In this document: positions 59,819 through 64,000 of the stretch, piece after piece | Layout: every line of letters begins with the position of its first letter | How positions within the stretch are numbered: the stretch's first letter is position 1 | Translations under genes and position numbers: made by a program | Notes under the pieces: generated by a model | Database searches by the model: none | What the model saw: only the letters and a program-made list of their open reading frames with translations | What the model was told of the DNA's origin: nothing | Origin: Robinsoniella peoriensis | Lineage (GTDB): Bacteria > Bacillota > Clostridia > Lachnospirales > Lachnospiraceae | Assembly: GCF_042680125.1 (NCBI RefSeq) | Contig: NZ_JBHTNY010000014.1 | Length of the DNA stretch: 64,000 bases | Direction: 5' to 3' (one strand)

Positions 59819-62437
59819 ATGCAAATGTATTACAATCTTTCAAAAGAAGAAGTCAGACAACAGATAAACGGCTCTGACCCGTTTCTGACTACCCGAAAGG
59901 CAAAGGCAAATCAGGAAAAATACGGTAAAAATATATTAATTGAAGGTAAAAAGAAAAATCTGCTGCAGATATTCCTGGAACAGTTTATGGATTTCCTGGT
60001 GGTTATCCTGATTGTTTCTGCCGTAATCTCAGGTGTTATGGGGGATATTGAAAGCACGGTGGTAATTTTAGTCGTTATTACAGTCAATGCCATCCTGGGA
60101 ACAGCCCAGACAATTAAAGCCGAGCACTCCCTTGCAAGCCTGAAAACCTTATCTGCCCCTCTCGCTAAGGTAAAAAGAGACGGCACCATCGTAGAAATTC
60201 CTTCCAAAGAGGTTACTATCGGTGATCTGGTTCTTTTAGAAGCGGGAGACAGCATTCCTGCTGACGGGCGCATTATGGAAAATGCCAGTCTCAAGATTAA
60301 TGAAAGTGCCCTTACCGGCGAGAGTGTCAGCGTAGAAAAAACCGACCATCCTCTGGCTGGCGAACTTGCTATCGGGGATCAGACTAATATGGTATTTTCA
60401 GGAAGCTTTGTCACTTACGGCAGAGGCAGTTTTCTTGTTACGGCTATCGGAATGGATACCCAGGTTGGCAAGATTGCAAGCCTCCTAAAATCTACTTCCG
60501 AAAAAAAGACACCCCTCCAGGTGAACCTGGATAATTTCGGACAAAAACTGTCTGCTCTGATTATGGCTATCTGCACCCTGGTTTTTTGTCTGGATATCTG
60601 GCATGGTGCAGATATCGGAGATTCTTTTCTCTTTGCGATTGCCCTGGCAGTAGCCGCAATACCCGAAGCACTTAGTTCTATCGTCACAATCGTCCTGTCC
60701 TACGGCACCCAGAAAATGGCTGCAGAAAATGCAATCATCCGAAAACTACAGGCAGTGGAAGGACTTGGAAGCGTTTCTGTCATATGTTCCGATAAAACAG
60801 GTACTCTGACACAAAATAAAATGACGGTAGAACATTATTATACAAACGGCAAGGATATTGCAATATCCAGCCTGGATCTGGATAATTCTGCTCAGAATAA
60901 ACTTATGACTTACAGTGTTTTGTGTAATGATGCGTCCGGTACCGATGGGAAAGAAATTGGAGATCCTACGGAAACTGCGTTGATACATGCGGGAGAATCT
61001 TTTTCTTTCCCTACTGCATCCATACGAAAGCGCAGCCCCAGAGTCAGTGAACTTCCTTTTGACAGTAACCGAAAACTGATGTCCACTCTTCATTCTATAG
61101 ACCGCCATATGGTTATGATTACCAAAGGTGCCGTGGACGTACTGGTAAAACGCCTTTCTTATATTGAAAAAGACGGACAGATCCGTAATATTACCGTGCG
61201 GGATACGGCAAAGCTGAAACAGATGAATGAATATTACTCCAAAAACGGACTGCGGGTACTGGCATTTGCCTATAAAACGGTAGAACGCCCCATGCCCCTT
61301 AAAATGGCTGATGAAAATAATCTTACCTTCCTGGGTCTTGTGGCTATGATGGACCCTCCGCGTAAAGAATCGGCCGAAGCAGTTGCCCGGTGTATTGAAG
61401 CTGGAATTACCCCTGTTATGATAACCGGAGACCATAAAATTACGGCTTCCGCCATAGCCAGAAGAATTGGCATCTTAACCGATATGTCTCAGGCATGCGA
61501 GGGCTCTGATATCGAGAATCTCTCTGATGAAGAGCTTGAAAAATATGTAGAGAAGGTCAGGGTATATGCACGGGTTTCTCCTGAACATAAAATCCGTATC
61601 GTAAAAGCATGGCAGAATAAAGATCATATTGTCGCCATGACCGGTGATGGTGTCAATGACGCGCCCGCCCTGAAACAGGCTGATATCGGGGTTGCTATGG
61701 GCATCACCGGAAGCGAGGTTGCCAAAGATGCTGCATCTATGGTTCTCACCGATGATAATTTCGCCACAATTGTAAAAGCCATTGAAAACGGCAGAAATGT
61801 CTACTCACATATTAAAAACTCGATTAAGTTCCTGTTATCGGGTAACTTTGGGGCAATTCTGGCAGTACTGTATGCATCCCTGCGATGCCTGCCGGTTCCC
61901 TTTGCACCCGTGCACCTGCTCTTCATCAATCTTCTGACCGACAGCCTTCCGGCTATCGCACTGGGGCTGGAACCTCACAGTACAGAAGTTATGAAGCAGC
62001 GTCCCCGCCCACGGAACGAATCCATATTAACAAGAGGTTTTCTGTTGGGAATCGGCGTGGAAGGACTTTCTATCGGAGTTACCACCATGATTGCCTTTGT
62101 TCTGGGATATCACGCCTCCGGAGCTGAAGTAGGAAGCACAATGGCATTTGCCACCCTCTGCCTGGCCCGACTGGTTCATGGATTTAACTGTAAATCTGAA
62201 AGACCGGTGCTTTTAACTAAAAAATTCTTTAATAACATTTACTTAATTGCAGCATTTGTTATCGGTGTTGCCCTGATTAATGCCGTACTTTTCATACCGG
62301 AACTGCACAGCGTTTTTAAAGTCGCTCCTCTGGAACTTTCCCAGATACTGACGGTGTACGATCTGGCTCTGATTAACCTTCCTGTAGTGCAGCTTATGAA
62401 ATACGTACGAACACATATGAGAAAGCGGAGCAGGTAA
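59819..62437 (+). CDS. Calcium-type P-type ATPase (P2A)
   Basis: An 872-residue cation pump with about ten membrane segments. Phosphorylation site CSDKTGTLTQNK, actuator loop TGES, and hinge TGDGVNDAPALKQADIG are all present. Transport-site residues fit Ca2+ pumps: PEAL in M4 (AAIPEALSS) and NLLTDSLPA in M6. Likely exports Ca2+ (or Mn2+). Start set at ATG 59819 behind AAGGAGG; the open extension upstream lacks a ribosome site. Confidence 0.95.
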   Translation: MQMYYNLSKEEVRQQINGSDPFLTTRKAKANQEKYGKNILIEGKKKNLLQIFLEQFMDFLVVILIVSAVISGVMGDIESTVVILVVITVNAILGTAQTIKAEHSLASLKTLSAPLAKVKRDGTIVEIPSKEVTIGDLVLLEAGDSIPADGRIMENASLKINESALTGESVSVEKTDHPLAGELAIGDQTNMVFSGSFVTYGRGSFLVTAIGMDTQVGKIASLLKSTSEKKTPLQVNLDNFGQKLSALIMAICTLVFCLDIWHGADIGDSFLFAIALAVAAIPEALSSIVTIVLSYGTQKMAAENAIIRKLQAVEGLGSVSVICSDKTGTLTQNKMTVEHYYTNGKDIAISSLDLDNSAQNKLMTYSVLCNDASGTDGKEIGDPTETALIHAGESFSFPTASIRKRSPRVSELPFDSNRKLMSTLHSIDRHMVMITKGAVDVLVKRLSYIEKDGQIRNITVRDTAKLKQMNEYYSKNGLRVLAFAYKTVERPMPLKMADENNLTFLGLVAMMDPPRKESAEAVARCIEAGITPVMITGDHKITASAIARRIGILTDMSQACEGSDIENLSDEELEKYVEKVRVYARVSPEHKIRIVKAWQNKDHIVAMTGDGVNDAPALKQADIGVAMGITGSEVAKDAASMVLTDDNFATIVKAIENGRNVYSHIKNSIKFLLSGNFGAILAVLYASLRCLPVPFAPVHLLFINLLTDSLPAIALGLEPHSTEVMKQRPRPRNESILTRGFLLGIGVEGLSIGVTTMIAFVLGYHASGAEVGSTMAFATLCLARLVHGFNCKSERPVLLTKKFFNNIYLIAAFVIGVALINAVLFIPELHSVFKVAPLELSQILTVYDLALINLPVVQLMKYVRTHMRKRSR

Positions 62438-62542
62438 TCTGCTTTTCCAAAATTTTACTTGTTTATTTGACTTTATAGGAGTAAAATATAGAAAACTTTA
62501 TAGATAAACTCTAAAATTTCAAAGAACAAGAAGGAGAAAGCT

Positions 62543-63271
62543 ATGATTAATCTGACAAATGTTTCCAAGACTTACGGTAACAGTGGGAAGAAAGCTGTCG
62601 ATTCCTTGAACTGGAACATTGAAGATGGCAAAATTACCGGATTTATCGGACCAAATGGTGCCGGTAAGACTACAACTTTGAAAATGATTACCGGTATCAC
62701 CAGGCCTGATGACGGCAGCATCACTCTGAACGGACTGGATATATCCCGTAATCCTACAGAGGCAAAAAAACAGTTTGGATTTGTTTCTGATTCCCCTGAC
62801 AATTTTCTCAGACTGAAAGGAATTGAGTATTTGAACTTTATGGCAGATATCTACGAGGTACCCTCGCAGACGAGATCGTCCCTCATAGATAGCTTTGCCA
62901 AACGCTTTGACATGGAAGAGGCGCTGAACAGCCGGATTATGGGATACTCCCACGGAATGCGGCAAAAGATTATGGTAATGGGCGCCCTGATCCACAATCC
63001 TTCAATATGGATTCTGGATGAACCCCTTACCGGTTTGGATCCAAATTCCGCATACGTACTGAAAGAAATGATGCGGGAACATGCATCTACCGGAAAATCA
63101 GTCCTTTTTTCCACACACGTACTGGAAGTAGCTGAAAAACTATGTGATCAGGTGGCGATCATTAACAAAGGCAAGCTGTTATTCCTGGGAACGCTTGACG
63201 AGTTAAAAACAATCCATCCTGGCGAAGATTCACTGGAAAATATCTTCCTGGAGATAACAAGGAATGCATAA
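62543..63271 (+). CDS. ABC transporter ATP-binding protein (export type)
   Basis: A 242-residue ATPase. Walker A GPNGAGKTTT (36-45), signature YSHGMRQKI (a variant of LSGGQ), Walker B WILDEPLTGLD and the switch His in FSTHVLE are intact. Typical of ABC-2 exporters with separate permeases. Start behind AGGAG. The next gene overlaps it by 8 bp and encodes the membrane partner. Confidence 0.94.
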   Translation: MINLTNVSKTYGNSGKKAVDSLNWNIEDGKITGFIGPNGAGKTTTLKMITGITRPDDGSITLNGLDISRNPTEAKKQFGFVSDSPDNFLRLKGIEYLNFMADIYEVPSQTRSSLIDSFAKRFDMEEALNSRIMGYSHGMRQKIMVMGALIHNPSIWILDEPLTGLDPNSAYVLKEMMREHASTGKSVLFSTHVLEVAEKLCDQVAIINKGKLLFLGTLDELKTIHPGEDSLENIFLEITRNA

Positions 63272-64000
63272 ATTTTTTATACTTACAAAGATTCTTTTAA
63301 AAAGTGGCCTGGGAATGACTCCTGTCACCAAAAATGGCAGTAGTCAAAATAAGAAACGGTCTGCAGGAGGCAACAGTCAGCTCCTGCTTTTGGTAGTACT
63401 TGCAGTTTGCTTACTGCCCCTTGCCGGTTCTTTATTCGCTTTTGGACGAACCTTTTATCATACTTTTGCACAATTAAATATGCCGGAAACTCCGGTTCAA
63501 CTGCTCTGCTATGCAGCTTCCTTTACTGTATTGGTATTTGCACTGCCTTATGTGGTATCCGTGTTCTTCCTGTCTTCTGACCTGGAAACGCTGCTGCCCC
63601 TGCCATTGAAGCCCTGGCAGATTATTGGTGCAAAATTTACCGCTGTTTTAATTTATGAATACCTGATCATCGCCCTGTTTATCCTGCCTCCATTTATTGG
63701 GTATGGTTTTGAAGCACAGGGGGGCGTTCTATTCTGGCTCTTTATGATCCTGGTTGTTTTGGTGCTTCCGGTTATTCCATTGATTTATGCGTCACTGATT
63801 GCAATTTTGATGATGCGGGTATTTAAAAATATTAAGAACAAAGAGATGATCAGCACCGTATGCTCCTTTTTAATGATTTTTATTATCTGCGGTGCCAGCA
63901 TGATGGTAAACCGTACGCCGGATGCAGCTCAAATGGCAAATCTGGTGATTGCTAACAAAAATCTGCTTGACAAATTGAATATAATATTTCCTAATTTAAC
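63264..64000 (+). CDS. ABC-2 type permease, partial (runs off the window)
   Basis: ATG at 63264 overlaps the end of the ATPase gene by 8 bp; 245 codons are open to the window edge with no stop. It begins MHKFFILTKILLKSG, has a Ser/Asn/Lys-rich loop, then hydrophobic segments at about 43-62, 86-108, 135-155, 165-195 and 205-225. FLSSDLETLLPLPLKPWQI is typical of large ABC-2 exporter permeases (several hundred residues). Substrate unknown. Confidence 0.88.
   Translation, partial: MHKFFILTKILLKSGLGMTPVTKNGSSQNKKRSAGGNSQLLLLVVLAVCLLPLAGSLFAFGRTFYHTFAQLNMPETPVQLLCYAASFTVLVFALPYVVSVFFLSSDLETLLPLPLKPWQIIGAKFTAVLIYEYLIIALFILPPFIGYGFEAQGGVLFWLFMILVVLVLPVIPLIYASLIAILMMRVFKNIKNKEMISTVCSFLMIFIICGASMMVNRTPDAAQMANLVIANKNLLDKLNIIFPNL

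Overview
The window reads as chromosome of a spore-forming, anaerobic, low-to-moderate GC member of the Bacillota, most likely class Clostridia, family Lachnospiraceae (a Blautia-like gut bacterium is my guess; the genus cannot be proved from sequence alone). Supporting signs are spoIID and spoIIQ, two T-box leaders, reverse rubrerythrins with a PerR-type regulator, a V/A-type ATPase operon, sialic acid catabolism, and GGAGG ribosome binding sites with sigma-A promoters (TTGACA, 17 bp, TATAAT).

Layout. 1-5.4 kb: sialic acid locus, with nanE plus a CUT1-type ABC importer on the minus strand, divergent from nanA. 5.4-11.2 kb: SGNH esterase, GH25 lysozyme, a decayed YesN-like response regulator, an RDAC-type small protein, and nth with a thioredoxin-like gene. 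11.3-13.6 kb: a T-box leader controlling a BASS-family transporter, a Nudix hydrolase, an integrase remnant and tRNA-Lys. 13.8-16.1 kb: AI-2E-family permease, a 47-residue ORF and trmB. 16.4-24.9 kb: nine-gene V/A-type ATPase operon. 25.1-29.3 kb: two secreted NlpC/P60 hydrolases facing each other across a gene-poor stretch that holds a cluster of DnaA boxes. 29.5-35.1 kb: oxidative-stress island (trxB, perR, three near-identical reverse rubrerythrins, an acidic protein, a histidine phosphatase). 35.2-42.4 kb: ECF S component, DEAD-box helicase, telA-xpaC, hemolysin III family protein, repeats, GIY-YIG protein. 42.7-51.4 kb: spoIIQ, spoIID, glycogen phosphorylase and T-box controlled ileS. 51.4-64 kb: YesL-like protein, a two-component system, a lysophospholipase-like hydrolase, a ROK regulator, ksgA, tatD, a Ca2+-type P-ATPase and the start of an ABC exporter.

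How the genes work together. The importer and NanA/NanE take up sialic acid and convert it to N-acetylglucosamine 6-phosphate via ManNAc; no nanK, nagA or nagB is in the window. perR and the three rubrerythrin genes have the same promoter design: TTGACA/T, 17 bp, a -10 box, then a near-palindrome of the form ATCAGTAA-N3-TTACTGAT. They look like one peroxide regulon. Both T-box leaders appear to carry the Ile codon ATC, which ties the BASS transporter to isoleucine supply.

Most interesting non-coding structure: (i) the shared operator series; (ii) the Ile-type T-box before a BASS transporter; (iii) DnaA boxes far from any dnaA; (iv) a repeat that carries a Shine-Dalgarno sequence and sits directly before two unrelated start codons; (v) a 162-bp palindromic element present as two identical copies, with decayed relatives; (vi) two 14/15-bp tandem arrays that each begin at the stop codon of a minus-strand gene. 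I found no CRISPR array, complete insertion sequence, prophage or obvious defence system. All calls come from reading the sequence without database searches.
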